This document shows positions 12,201-23,764 of a stretch of DNA of 64,000 bases, piece after piece. Under the pieces are notes generated by a model, which was given only the letters and a program-made list of their open reading frames with translations, ran no database searches and was not told the origin of the DNA. The number at the start of each line of letters is the position of its first letter. Position 1 is the stretch's first letter. The DNA is from Dermatemys mawii (lineage: Eukaryota > Chordata > Testudines > Dermatemydidae), in contig ML677358.1 of the NCBI GenBank assembly GCA_007922305.1, positions 15,707,564-15,771,563 of the forward strand. Direction: 5' to 3'. The translations under genes and the position numbers were made by a program.

Positions 12201-14617
12201 CATGCCATTGCCCAAGGTGCGATGAACCATGGTGCACACGAGGTGAGATTCTGTACAAGCTTCTTGGGAGACACAGCACAGGAAGAGGAGGCAAAAGGGA
12301 TGATAAGGCCTGCTCGAGCCCATGGCAACCTGACCCTACTGCCTATGGGCTACCCTTCAAGCCAAAATCACCAACGAACACCATGTTTCCCCCTCTCATT
12401 CCTTACATGTTCCTCCCCGCCTTGGGCATGACACTACACCAGGCTCTGAGGGGAAGCGGAGTGTGGGATGACAGACACCAGCCCCTATGTTGCTCCCTGC
12501 ATTGTGGGAATTCCCTCAGAAGCTGTTCTACCCCCTGTATGGCTTCTGTACACCACCAGAGCAGGGTAAAGGGACAAAAAAGGGCCAGAACTGATGCCAC
12601 AACAGTCTCACCATGCCGACCTTGTGTGCACTAGAAACCAGGTGGGCCCAGTTCAGCACTGATGGCTAAGGGGACAGAAAGGCTAGAGAGGACCAGCTTA
12701 TGCCTGTCAAAACATAACACACCTCCCATTTTCACTCTCCCCTCTTCATGTGGATGCTTAGCATCTTGTGCACCAGTGCAACAAGGGTCTCTTGGGGAAA
12801 TTCCTTGGCATACGAATTAAATTTATGTTGCAAAGAAATTACCCAGTTTCTCTCCCCGGACTGTGCAGTATGACTACAAAGCAAGGCAGAGCAGAGAGCA
12901 AAAATGAGAACACATGAACTGGCAGAAATGGTCTGTGTGAACCAGACATGAGCGTTTTATTTTCCACACTGCTGACCAGTCAACTATGCCAGGTCTATCA
13001 TAATTTCCATAAATGGAGCGCATTGCAGATGCAAAAAAGAGAGAGAAGATGCAACAATCCTCCTAAATCTGCTTCTGCAGCACAGCAAACTCTGTGCAGA
13101 GGTGTAACTAGAATCTATTTATCATATAAGAGAAGTGCCAGTATGGGATTTCCTGCTAACTATCAGTGCTGACAAAAATGTTCTCTCAGGAAGGCTGCAG
13201 TAGAAGCTATTTGGAATAATCCTTTAGCTGACACACTTCACCTGCGACAGTCCCAGGAAAATCCACAGCTTGGAGTTTCTTGCCTGTACTAAATGGATTC
13301 TAGTTACATCTCTTGACTTGTTGGCAGGCATCAGGGTATCTGCCATCTGTTCAAATGCACACTGGCCGTGGTAAACAGTCCGTGCTATTCCCCATCCCGT
13401 GGACATGAAGAGGCAACTAATACACAAAGCACAGAAAAGGATATCTCTTCATACAGCACAGAACTGGGAGCACTGAACGTAACATGCACAAACAGTCAAG
13501 TGGGTAGCTGGCGCAGGAGTGAACACTCTCTCAGGGTACCTATAGCAAAGGCCCAGCCAGGGAGGTATTAATGGTCAGGAAAAATGAGTTTGCTTTGGCC
13601 AAAACTGCACTTCCCCCTTCCCCATGCAATGGGCCAAACTCATTTCCTTTAGCACAATGAGGTGCAAACTATAATCTGTCCCATGGGAAAGTCAGATGTG
13701 GTTCCTCTGCAGCCTTCCTTGACCTTACAATGTGCTTGGGCATGAAGAGGCAACTTTAAGTTCTTCTGGGAACTCTGTAAGGATCCCTCTGGTAGCAGTG
13801 GCAAGGAAATGGGCTGAACTAGGTTAATTTAGCTAAATCCTTTTTCTTTGGAGAGGACTGTTCTTTCAGGGATATATTGGCACTGCAGAGGAAGATTGTG
13901 GCTGTCTCCTGCAACTGTAGCCCCAATCTGCATGGACTTTCCACTGCTGGGAGCCCTATATCAGGGTCTGTCCCATCTTTGCCAATGAAGATATTCACAC
14001 AGTTAGGAGCTGTCCCTTGCAAATAAGGGCAAGCGGAGAATACAGCTTCAACAGAAGTTTGTTGCTAATAGGAGCTGGTTATCTACTGTATATTTTATAT
14101 ACAATTAATGACTACCTTATATACCTCTGTACAGAGAAGTCTCAGATTAGATCTCTCTACTGACTTCACATTTACGGAACAGCTCTACAATTTGGCTACA
14201 CAATGTAAGGCAAGCAGGGTGGATCCATCATCTGTGGCACAGAGGATGATGACTCTCACTACTTCCTTCCCCTAGCCCCACTGGGCCAGTGCATTCATTT
14301 TTAATTTTGTTGACCACTCTATTAGAAATCCCATTTCCTAGAGTTTTAAATTGTTTTGCACAATATTTTATTCATGGCCCCCCTACAGAAATCAGCTGTT
14401 AACCTTTTTATAAAAAATGTATTATTTAGTGTTTATTCATTATTTAGTTTGTAATTGTACAGGGCCATATGATTTATTCATGTTTTTTCTATAGCAACTC
14501 CCTTATCATATTCTAATGTATCTTCTTTCTCTCTCTTTTCCCTTGTGGTGGTTGTGATCAGGGACCAGAACTGGGAAAATCCTACCAAAAAACCTTCCAT
14601 GAATAGTCTTCAAAACG
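9241..14617. other. 5.4 kb without recognised gene or repeat
   Basis: This is the longest stretch in which no repeat is recognised. The frames at 12164-12634 (156 codons) and 10478-10852 show no domain and no codon-like regularity. A/T-rich runs occur near 11455-11500 and 14060-14110. Part of it, for example 10520-10720, has the non-repetitive texture seen in conserved non-coding DNA, but nothing decisive is visible. Confidence 0.4.
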
Positions 14618-14717
14618 TTAAGGCCTCAGTTCGGGATAGCACTTAAGCATATGTTTAAATCCCTTTGAAGAGTAAATTAAGCATGCGCTTAAGTGCTTTT
14701 CTGTTCTGAGGCCTTAA
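14618..14717. repeat. 100-bp TTAA-ended hairpin element
   Basis: The outer 12 bp are a perfect inverted repeat (ttaaggcctcag ... ctgaggccttaa). The inner arms also pair well (agcacttaagcatatg against gcatgcgcttaagtgct). The whole would fold into one long hairpin. It is probably a miniature inverted-repeat element; TTAA may be part of the arm or a target duplication. Confidence 0.65.
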
Positions 14718-16689
14718 TCAATTCACTTAGTGTCTGTGTCTGAGTTCATTTTCTGCAGTATTCTAACAAATGAGCTCACCAGCAGGAATGTTAAAGGAAG
14801 CACCACATTTCAAGCCAATATTGTACACTATTCAAGGAAACAAAAGTCTGACTTCATACCATCAGAATTTCTGTCTGAGCAATTCATTCAATCGGGGAAC
14901 AGAAATATAGCAGGTGCTGTACGGTATGTGTCCAGTTAAGGTTCACATATAATGAAGTGCTCTTGAACAAGCTCTAGACCCATCATCATTGGGGATAAGA
15001 GAGCTGCAAACAGAAATTCAAATATAGGAAGCACAGCTCTCACAGAGACAGCTCCCCACATCCTGTGCCTGTCCTGAGGGAAGAGCAGCCCTTCCTACCC
15101 GTCTCCCCGCCACACACAATTTCCCCTGAGTTTTGGCTTTTGTTTCAGTCTGCCAAAGCTCTTCAGAGCTGATGCAGGCAGCAGCCGAAGGAATCCGTTT
15201 GACATGTGCACAAGTTTTATTGATTCTATCAAGCCCGGGAGCTATGCTACATATCACTGAGTGCCATATACTGGTACCTTAAAACCAATCACGGACATAT
15301 ATTCAGCTAGAGAGCACTCCTGTAACGATAACCAATGACTTCAACCAGCCCCTGACCTCTGCTGTGCCCAGAGGCAACGTTGCTCACAAAAGAGAGGGTG
15401 GAACAGCTCAGTCCAGGGTACACAGAAGGAGCCCTTCTTGTTGTTACAGTTACAGCTTCTCATTGTAACATTTCCCTTTAGATTCTTTTCTGATTCAACT
15501 CCTTTACGCACACGAGACTAACACGCCAAATGGAACAGGTTTAGGCAGGTGGAAAAGCTGCATTTCCTTTGGGTGACAGTGAGAGGGGGACAGAATAACT
15601 CGTGAAATCTCTTTAGAAAGCTGGAAGCAAAATGGACCTTGTTGATTGTCGGTGATGTCATGCCAGTGTTAACGGCTGGTCCATCGGAGCAGCTGCTTGG
15701 CTTTTAACCAAGCGAGCAGTCCCAGTGACATCAATGCTTCAGTGATTTCCTGGACTGGGGCCTGATCCCAAACCTATTGAAGTCAATGGGAATCAAACGG
15801 CAGATGCATATCTCACTCTTGTCTTGATGTGTCAATGCAAATCACAGATCCAAATCAGATTGTGCATTTCTCAAGATCCAAATCCTAGATTGTGTATTTC
15901 AGAGCAATTATTGCACTTCTCAGGTGATTAATCACTTACCCTTCAGACTCCTGGTTTATAACCTCATGCGAGGCTGAGCTGTGCCACTGTCACCCACAGA
16001 TGCATGGCATGTCGTGTCTTACTGCTTAAATAAACGTTCTAATGACTTGTGTCAGTGCGTTGTCAGATGGAGAGATGCTGCACGTTATGTCTCTGGATAA
16101 AATTGAGTTTACAAAAGGGAATCAAGGGAGCCTTTTAATAACGAAACTTGAAAACAATATAAAACTTTATGTCAAATGAAATTTGAAAACAAAAAAAACA
16201 GGACAAAATTTCTACAAAAATACTCGTGTGCAGTTTATCATGTTGAACCTGGTCTGGCCTCCCTCATCACTTTTTGTGCTTCCCCCGCCCAGTCCAAGCA
16301 GAGTATTCCCTATTCCTTTACAGAACAACAGATTTGCCCTTTTCCAAATGAGGTTTGAACGAGGCCCCTGGGGGTTGGAATCTCACAGAAGCAGCTGAGG
16401 TTGTGAAATTTCCACAATTCAAGGTTGTCTATGAGATCAGCTGATTTTGCAAGACATCCCCCGTTTGGGGCTAACATCAGAACAGCCCCTCTGACGCAAA
16501 CACTGCACAGTTACTTCCAAACCCTTGAACTAGATTTTCAAACTCCAGTACAAACTGAATCACATCCAAACATCTGTTCTGCTCCTCTTCATGTCTCTAA
16601 GAATGATCTTTCCCCAAATTCCTTAATACCATATACGGTTTTGTTTTCTGCCCTCTGGATCTACCTTTTTCTATCGTACCCTTTTGACT
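14718..16689. other. No gene; small fragments only
   Basis: A fragment of a short palindromic repeat lies at about 15757-15800 (ggcctgatcccaaacc...gaagtcaatggg). A possible small hairpin is gcttgg/ccaagc near 15697-15715. No coding sequence is recognised, although several 60-110-codon frames occur near 16176-16757. Confidence 0.4.
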
Positions 16690-17445
16690 ACCCTCAAACA
16701 CACCTACAGGTTTGTCAAAGCTTTGCAGCTGTTTACATGTCCCAAGCTTGGGGGTAACATTGGGAAAATGAAGGTGCTTGTTGGAAAATTTAGTAAGCGG
16801 GTGATGGAAGCTGGAGTCATGTGCCGATCAGAGGTGGAAGTCAGCTTTTCAATAGTGAATGAGAGATGGTAGGTAATGAGGGGATAGGCCATGAAAGGCC
16901 TTCAAAATGAAGACAGGTAGCTTATGTTTGATGCAATAGTAGAGAAGGAGCCAATAGAAGGCTATAAAGAAGGATATAAAGGGGAGAGGGTGACATGGTG
17001 CAGAAGACAGGCTAGGAGAATGATCTTTGTAGCAGCATTCTGAATGGATAGAATCAGGGCAAGGTAACAAAGGTTGGATTTGTCAAGGCCAGCAAGAAGG
17101 ATGCTGTAGCAATCAAGACGCAGGATGATGAGTACCTGGATGAGAGCTCTAGCTGTGTGGATGGACTGGACAGGCTGTATCTTAGAGATGTGGTGCAGAA
17201 AAAATCTCCAAGGGTCAGAGTCTGAATCTGAGGAAGACGTCTTGATTGAAGATGATGCCCAAGTTGCAGGGCTGAGTGACAGTGGTCTTAGTGCACCATT
17301 TTTTTTGTAGGCACCATGGAAAAAGAGGGTTTTGAAGGGGACAATGAGTTAGTTTTGAGTGTCCGGTAGGATGATGGTGTTGTCCACAGTGATCAAGAAA
17401 GGAGCTAGTGAGGATGGTTCAGGTGGGGAAGATGGTCTGTACTGT
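16690..17445 (-). pseudogene. L2-type LINE reverse transcriptase fossil, minus strand
   Basis: Read on the minus strand, the segment carries the C-terminal reverse-transcriptase order of an L2-like LINE. It starts with a relic of a valDNTTILP-type block near 17390, then a block ending in an NLG-type motif with DL...DP near 17230-17280. The most legible part is LYYCIKHKLPVFILKAFHGL followed by SPHYLPSLIHY (17000-16850). The downstream frame at 16892-16704 continues with the RHMTPASITRLLNFPTSTF region. Stops and frameshifts separate the blocks. Neither LINE end is visible. It is independent of the L2 fossil near the start of the window, which lies on the other strand. Confidence 0.8.
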
Positions 17446-18362
17446 AACAATATTCATCCAATCAGGGAACAAAATCATTTTCATCTGACTAGTGCTATTT
17501 AGGTGATATATTGGATCAGAACACAGTGAATACACACAGCTAGCATAGTTAGTGTGCAGTCCTAGGCGCTGGTTTGCGTAAAACACTGGTCAGATGACTT
17601 CACATACTGAAGAAATTTGTAAAACTCAAGTCTGCTCACTGACCATTCTTGGCCAGAGAAGGCCAATGCTTGGTGAATAAGCTGATCACTAGTTGCAGCA
17701 GCTTGGGTTTTCTCCATCCTCTTACCCAATTCCCAGTTAGGACACAAGGCAGAGTACGTTAAATTCTGACTTTCACTACCAACAACCTCATTGGGTCATG
17801 TCTGTAATTATGCATGTTTTAAACTATTTGCCGTGTGTGATTACTTCACACACCTTGTCTCTCTAATACTTTGGGGCCCAGCATGGCTACAGTAACACTA
17901 CACACATGAATCTCCGAGTATCATAGATCCTTTACTTTCCCGGGGCCATGGCAAATGGAAAGCTACCCTGAAATCAATAGCCTTTGTACAGGGATTTGAG
18001 AGAGAGCAAGGGTGAAGTAGTGTGATCAGCTTGCTCGAATCAATGTAATGCAGTATCTAATATTCTCAGCTGATCTCAAACATTCTTAATTGTGATTGGT
18101 TAATCCCATAACATGACTCTGTGCAATTAGCACCACTGAGCACTAAACTTACCATGTTTTGTTTTTTGTTTTAATTGGCAACCGAATCATGAAAACAAAA
18201 AGACAGGTTTGGTCACATTTTTGGCTCAATTCTTGGCAGGTGTAACGCCACTGAAAGCAATACCATTGGAGTGAAAGCAGCTGAGAATTTGGTCTTTTAT
18301 ATTTAAAAGGGTACACATTTGGTCCATATGCAATTTAGGGATTGATAGTAGGGATGCCAAAA
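17446..18362. other. No gene; palindromic fragment near 18222-18295
   Basis: The segment near 18222 (ggctcaattcttggcaggtgtaa...gagaatttggtc) is a short self-complementary repeat of the reptile type. The rest shows no feature. Confidence 0.4.
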
Positions 18363-18401
18363 GGTGTGTGTGTGTCTGTCTGTCTGTCTGTGTGTGTTTG
18401 G
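18363..18401. repeat. (GT)n/(CTGT)n simple repeat
   Basis: A compound microsatellite of GT units broken by four CTGT units. Confidence 0.9.
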
Positions 18402-18419
18402 GTTTAAAATAAAATGGTT

Positions 18420-18620
18420 TTTCAATTACATGGAAACTTTCACCAAAAAAATAATAAATAAATCTGTTTGTTTTTGTTGCAAAACATGAAAAGCTGATAA
18501 CTGATTTTTTATCTTTTTTTTTGGCTACTGAAAACAGAAAACATTTCAATTTTATAAGGAAAACTCAAAAACTTTTTAAAAAATTATTTTCATTGAACTT
18601 TTTTTTCTGCGAGGGAGGGA
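18420..18620. repeat. A/T-rich degenerate block
   Basis: A homopolymer-rich run with 'caccaaaaaaataataaataaat' style text and long T runs. Its composition matches the block at 4735-5235. Confidence 0.4.
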
Positions 18621-19119
18621 GAGATTATAATTTCCCAACCACCTCTAGTTGTTAGTTTTGGACAGAGCCAGGCCTAGGATAGACTAACATGCAAATGTCA
18701 CACCCTATAACTGCAAATAAACTTCATTGCTGATCTCTAACCGCTCCTGGCAATTTTAGCAATTCATTGCAACATAGGTGCTAATGCAGTTCAGTCCTGA
18801 TCTGCAACTCCCTTACTATGGCACTACTGGCTCTCACAATGCACCCCAATCTCAACCAGCAGCAAGCCCTGCTGTTGCCATCGTGGCTGCTCCACAACTC
18901 TTCCAAAGTGCCTCAGTCCCAGTCTGCCATTGCAGGCCTCAGTGAGACCCCTGAAAATAGACCATCAGCTAAACTGAACCCAGTGCACACAAGTAAGAAG
19001 CCAGGGATCAAATTTTTAAAAGTGCCTATGTCTCATTTTGAAAAGTTACCACTTTGAAAATGGACTGAGTTAAATCTGAAAAGGGCACTCTTATTCTGAA
19101 ATAAAATTTTCCACATAAA

Positions 19120-19399
19120 GGGTACGGCTACACTACCTGCCAGATAGCTCAATGTATCAGGAATCGATTTATCGCGTCTCGTCCAGACGCAATAAATCGA
19201 TCCCCTAATTGACGGCTGTACTCTACCTTGGCTCCAGGAGGAGTAAGCAAAGTCGGCAGGGGGAGCGGCCGCACTCGACACGCTACCGTGGGGACGGTCA
19301 GGTAAGTCAAACTAAGATACTTTGACTTCAGCTATTCAAACAGCGTAGCTGAAGTTGCTTATCTTAGTTCAAATCCTTCCCCCCAGTGTAGCCCAGGCC
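19120..19399. mobile_element. PIF/Harbinger-like MITE, inverted copy
   Basis: The termini are gggtacggctacact and agtgtagcccaggcc, an imperfect terminal inverted repeat shared with the copies at 48152 and 49820. Just inside the left end lies a strong hairpin, gaatcgatttatcgcgtct against agacgcaataaatcgat (19161-19204). The block gcttcagctac-type (gacttcagctattcaaacagcgtagctgaag) lies near the right end, the reverse of the order in the other two copies. The left flank is TAA; the right flank (CAA) may be a mutated copy. The superfamily is inferred from 3-bp TAA/TTA duplications at sibling copies. Confidence 0.75.
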
Positions 19400-19484
19400 A
19401 AAGGCTTTGATCAAAATAACTATTTTGGATATTTATTCTGGAATGTGTATTTCTGTAAATTTTGAAGTGAAACACACCCTTAGG

Positions 19485-19580
19485 CACTTAGATTTTCAAT
19501 AATACTTAGCAACTTAAATCATTTTGAAAATGGGACTTAGTCTCCTAAGGCATTTTGATAAATGTTTCAAAAGCATCTAA
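19485..19580. repeat. Short palindromic repeat relic
   Basis: It runs from 'acttaggcacttagattttc' style words into 'tttgaaaatgggacttagtctcctaagg'. These self-complementary taggcactta/taagtgccta texts are typical of short reptile hairpin repeats. Confidence 0.5.
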
Positions 19581-20747
19581 GATTCCTAAACTTGTTTTGC
19601 TTGTGACCTACCATTAGGTCAAGATTGTAACTCATGTCTCCAAAGGTGAATGGCTAGTGTCAAACTTTGCAACCTCAGAGCACTTCAGTTGTTTTGGACT
19701 ATTATGCGTAAATGGCTTATTCTACCAGTGACCAAGCCTGTTTAAAAAAAAACAACCCATTTGAAAAGCAAAGATAGGTTTTCAAAAGAAAATAAACCAA
19801 AATTATTTCTGTGAAATTAATAAAACATCAGCCGCTCATCAGATCTTCAGTCAGTTCCTAAATACTCCATTTTAATTGATCACCATCTGGTACAGCACTC
19901 TGCCCCCTCTCTCCTCTCCCAAGACAACAGGGAAAGTTCTTGGAGGAGCAGGCAACCTCTGGGGCCATGCTCATGCTAACCATTTCTGACTGGCACTCTT
20001 AAAGAACCTGATTGTTTGAGGCAAATTGCCTCCCCGGGGATTGCTTGATTTGTACGCTGCGTTTTGGTTGCGAGATTTGTTAGGAAAAAACTATCCGTGT
20101 CATGCATAATGGATCTCACTCCAAAAAACTGCCATGCCCTTGCATAATACGACTCCAGCTTATGAAATAATAAAAACCTGTCATTCTAAATCATCGGCGG
20201 CAGGAGCCAATCCAGCCGCTGTCAATTCCTGTGTCCACTTGTCATACATTTTTCAGGGGCCTAAATGCATGTGGGACCTGTGGTATTTGGCAGGGAAGAA
20301 CCATCACCAGGACACTTCAGAGACGTCTGTCTGAGACAAACTGATATGAGTGCTAAGACTCTTATTCCTAATATGTTATCCAATTTTTAACTCCAACCTA
20401 ATGCTCATTAGGGACATTAAAAGAGTCACATGGCCTAACAATTGTATTGTGTGCTTCAGCATATTGGCAGAATGACTCTCTCTGTTAGTGTGTTCTCCTG
20501 GGTTTTTTTCCTCTTTTGCTGGGAGAGGGAACTGGTTTCACTGTGTCAAGGAGATGACAGACTTTATAACTCTGTGTATGGAGCATTTCCAGAGCTTAAT
20601 GATGAACGGCAAAACTTTTTTTCTTTTTCTTTTTTTAAAAAAGCCCCACAGATTTCAAACATTTCAGCTTCACGCTTAGTGGGCTGCAAAAATGTGTCCA
20701 GTTAGCCATTTGCATGTGCAATGACCTGAATTGCAAGGGTGGCTTTG
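19581..20747. other. No gene; candidate conserved non-coding stretch 20000-20240
   Basis: Positions 20000-20240 are free of recognised repeats and have unusual high-information text, with CpG-containing words (tacgctgcg, ataatacgactcc, atcggcggc) in otherwise CpG-poor DNA. This fits a conserved non-coding element, but the right edge (20247-20283) recurs at 8259-8295, so part may be an unrecognised repeat. Confidence 0.3.
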
Positions 20748-21042
20748 TGATTAAAGCACAGCATAAAGATTCAGGCGATCTGCGTTTAATTCCCAGCTCT
20801 GTCACGGACCTCCTAGATGACGTTGGGCAAATCACACCTCATTTCTGTGCCTCAATTCCCACCTGTCAAATAAGTATAATCCTCCTCTTCTCCCACCTCC
20901 TTTCTCTCTCCCTTGTCCATTTAGACTGGAAGATTCTTGGGGCAGGAATAGTCCCTTACTTCAAGTACAGTGAGTAACTATCCCAAAGGGGCCTTCGTGG
21001 TGGTGGAGCCTCTAGCTCTATTGTAATACAAATAATAAGAGT
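20748..21042 (+). repeat. Full-length tRNA-derived SINE with L2-type tail
   Basis: A degenerate Pol III head (attaaagcacagcataaag, with a B-box-like gcgtttaattcc) leads into the MIR-type body 'gggcaaatcacacctcatt' and 'tgtgcctcaattccc'. An L2-like tail follows, with 'agactggaagattcttgggg' and a terminal 'tattgtaatacaaataataa'. All parts are in order, so this is the best complete copy of the family in the window. Confidence 0.85.
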
Positions 21043-22995
21043 ATTTCAAAGCATATTCTTAATAAAGGCCATTTTCATGATTTTCCATGCCCACAGCTGT
21101 GTGTGGCGAGGTTGGGGGTGAAGGTGGGGAAGGGGGATAGTGACATTGCAACATAAGGTCGAGTCCTTTCCTGGTATCCCTTAAAATCAGAGAATGACCA
21201 CACCAGAAGCCTCCTAATGCTATTGTCCAATAATCATTCCTTTTGTACGTATTCCATGTCCCTGACTGATGTCCTGACGTAGCTGTGGTTTTCTGAGCTG
21301 TATTAGAAATGTAAGCTGTCCCTTTAAAGTCCATGGGGGTTTCCTGGTGCTGCTGGGTCTAGCAGCAGTCAGTGTGCAGACAGCCCTCCTAGAGTAAGAT
21401 GAGGAGAGTTTGCCTCGCTGTTTTGTGGAGCAGCCTGCTTTGTCTCTCTCTGTGTTTGATAACACACACGACCTCAGTCTGAATTCTAAGAAATAAAGTA
21501 GTGCTGTGTTCCAATCTTCCAGCAAGAGTTTTCTGTGTGTTTATCTAGTGTTTTTGTTTGCATGCTGTGGGACATATCTGCTAATTGGTCCTGCTAGTGC
21601 AATGAGGCCCTTCGACAAAGTGGGAACAGTACAGGTCTCCCTCAGCAGCAGAACAAATCTTCCCCTTTCAAGTTCTCAAAAGTATCATGTCTCCTCTGTC
21701 CCGACATGGGCCCGCTGCTGGACTAAGCACAGCTCAGGGAGGTGCAAAACCCAAGATATTGGGATAGTCACTTGGGACTAGCCTCTGAAAATTAGGATAT
21801 TTACCTGAATCACATGAGTCCATAAAACTGGGATAGAAATCTTGTGAGAATGTAACAATCCTTGATTGGAGTTGGGCTGGCCACAGGGATTGAACTTGGG
21901 GTGAGGGGCAGGTGAAAATGAGGAATAATTTCCTTCAGTAGCTTTAGGTGGGTTTAGGGAGAATTTGGATGGTTTCTTATTGTTCTGGAGCCGGTCAGCC
22001 TATCCCCAAACATAAAATTCAAAAGTATGTTCTCCCCATCCACTGCATACCATCAAGAATGCTCATCTCACAGTGCAGCGTTTCTTCAGTGCAACAGAAC
22101 AGATGAGTAAATATTAGTGAAAGGCCTATTTGAAATGGATCCCACAGAAAGAACTAAAAATGACATCAGCAATAATAAACGGCTCTTGCAAATAACAGCA
22201 ATGTGGTCTTAAAGTAAAGGTTGATTGTGTCTATATAGAGGGCAATTCTCCGAGTCCGTGTGAAATACAGGGGGCTTATCTCTTTGAAAGCAGAAGTCTG
22301 TAAAAATACAATTGCCAGAACGAAGGAAAATTGAAGCAGATTGCCATAGCAACAAAAGAATTACACTGATGAAACAGAGGCACATAAAATCCTTCTATGC
22401 TACATTAAAGACAAAGCAATCAAAAGTAAACAATAGGGGCCTGGAATTTGCTCTGCTCAAGACCAGGAATGACAAGTGCACCCCAGCTGATTGAGTGGAG
22501 CGAACCCACAGAAAATGAGTGATGCAGCACAGAAGATGGGGTAATTGCAGGTCCTGTCTTGCTTGCACAGAAAGAGTTGAGGATGGCTCCCAGGATTGCA
22601 AGTGCTGAGGCTAAGCCCATTCAAGGCGGATGTAAGAATGTGCTGCAATTAAGAGGGTCAATATCAGTACATGCCATTGATGTGCCTGCACTGTCTGCCT
22701 CCATCCTCCGCCTTCCACAGATTCTGCATGATCTCTCTCCGCTAACTGGGCCAAACAAATAGCAAGACAGAGAGAAGTATTGCTCAGCTGATTGCATTGT
22801 GTTGCTTCTCTCTAGCTGTGCAGCTGATGGAGGTAGTACTGTTGCCACCACGTTGGTAGGACGCTTGCCTCCCTTTCTGCACTGTGGCACCTTTGCCCTT
22901 TTAGATTTGCACAAGCCAGTGGGCCTGCCACACATTGTTACAGGGCTGGCCTCTTTCCAAAATGAACATACAAACCAATCACATGAAGTACGTAA
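21043..22995. other. No gene; possible LTR relic 21300-21560 and an RFX-type X-box
   Basis: The stretch 21300-21560 has LTR-like texture, with an AATAAA at about 21492 followed by a GT/TT-rich segment, but no ends or target duplication could be fixed. The remainder holds no supportable gene. Positions 22140-22400 are repeat-free and contain an X-box-like site listed separately. Confidence 0.35.
22340..22353. promoter_or_regulatory. RFX X-box-like palindrome
   Basis: The string ATTGCCATAGCAAC agrees with the palindromic RFX X-box (GTNRCCATGGYAAC) at most positions. No promoter is visible nearby, so function is unknown. Confidence 0.3.
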
Positions 22996-23118
22996 AACAA
23001 CTGAAGAAGCGGGTCATAGCCCAGGAAAGCTTCTGCTCTAATCAATTTGTTAGTCTTTAAGGTGCCACAAAATTCCTCATTGTTTGAAAGACTAAGACAG
23101 CTACCACTCTGGAACTCT
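22996..23118 (+). mobile_element. Penelope-like element 3' tail, copy A1
   Basis: It contains ctgaagaagcgggtcatagc, then caggaaagcttctgctct, then 'caatttgttagtctttaagg' and the end 'gacagctaccactctgg'. This is the 3' tail of a Penelope-like element family abundant in turtles. A related tail elsewhere in this cluster follows a reading frame resembling the Penelope GIY-YIG C-terminus. The segment also reads as a decayed hammerhead-ribozyme-like core (see findings). Confidence 0.7.
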
Positions 23119-23296
23119 GTGCAAAATTGTCACATTTGTATGCAGTGCTGTTGTAGCTGTGTTGGACCTAGAATATTAGAGAGATAAAGTGGGCGAAGAA
23201 CGAGCCTAGGAGCTTAAGTCCATAAGTGTGCAAGCCACTAAAAATCAAAGTCATAATAAAGACGCTGGAATTATGGCTTATTACAACAATTTGTAA

Positions 23297-23601
23297 GGCC
23301 ATGTGGACACGTACCATGCTGCACCAGTACCACAGCACTACTGCACCAGTACAAGGGAGCCACTGCAATGTATCTAGTGAGCATGTTCTATATCAACGGG
23401 GGAGAGCTCTCCCATCAGCATAAAAAACCCACCTCCCCGCGTGGCATAATCTATGTCATCAAGAGAAGTTCTCCTGCTGACACAGTACTGTGGGTACAAT
23501 CACTGTATGCAGGTGTAATTGATGTCCCTCAGGAAGGTGGAATATTCACACTCCTGAGCGACTTAAATTTTGCCATTTTAGGCTGTAATGTAGACCTAGC
23601 C
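23297..23601. mobile_element. PIF/Harbinger-like MITE inside the Penelope copy
   Basis: It is 305 bp long with ends ggccatgtggacac and its inverse gtagacctagcc. The host sequence across the site reads caatttg-TAA-cccattaacc, and TAA is present on both sides (23294-23296 and 23602-23604). The host element supplies the empty-site sequence by homology, so the 3-bp TAA duplication, the mark of PIF/Harbinger transposition, is well supported. Confidence 0.8.
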
Positions 23602-23667
23602 TAACCCATTAACCTCCCTTTTTGTCCTATGACTGCTGAAGTGTTAATGGGCCACTTACCTTGAATG

Positions 23668-23764
23668 CTGAAATAATTTGGTTAGTCTCTAAGGTGCCAT
23701 AAGTATTCCTCTTTTCTTTAAGGATACTGTACAGACTAACAGGGCTGCTAATCTTAAACTTGTC
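23668..23764 (+). mobile_element. Short Penelope-like 3' tail inserted in the older Penelope copy
   Basis: The segment (taatttggttagtctctaag ... acagactaacagggctgcta) is the extreme 3' end of the same tail family as copy A1. It is flanked by a perfect 10-bp duplication accttgaatg (23658-23667 and 23765-23774). The host family is otherwise continuous across the site. Confidence 0.8.

Noticed and set aside
12164..12634. 156-codon open frame
   Set aside because: Overlaps open frames in other phases and on the other strand, and shows no family resemblance.
21300..21560. Second solo LTR
   Set aside because: AATAAA and LTR-like texture are present, but no TG/CA ends or target duplication could be fixed, so it is mentioned only within the intergenic entry.
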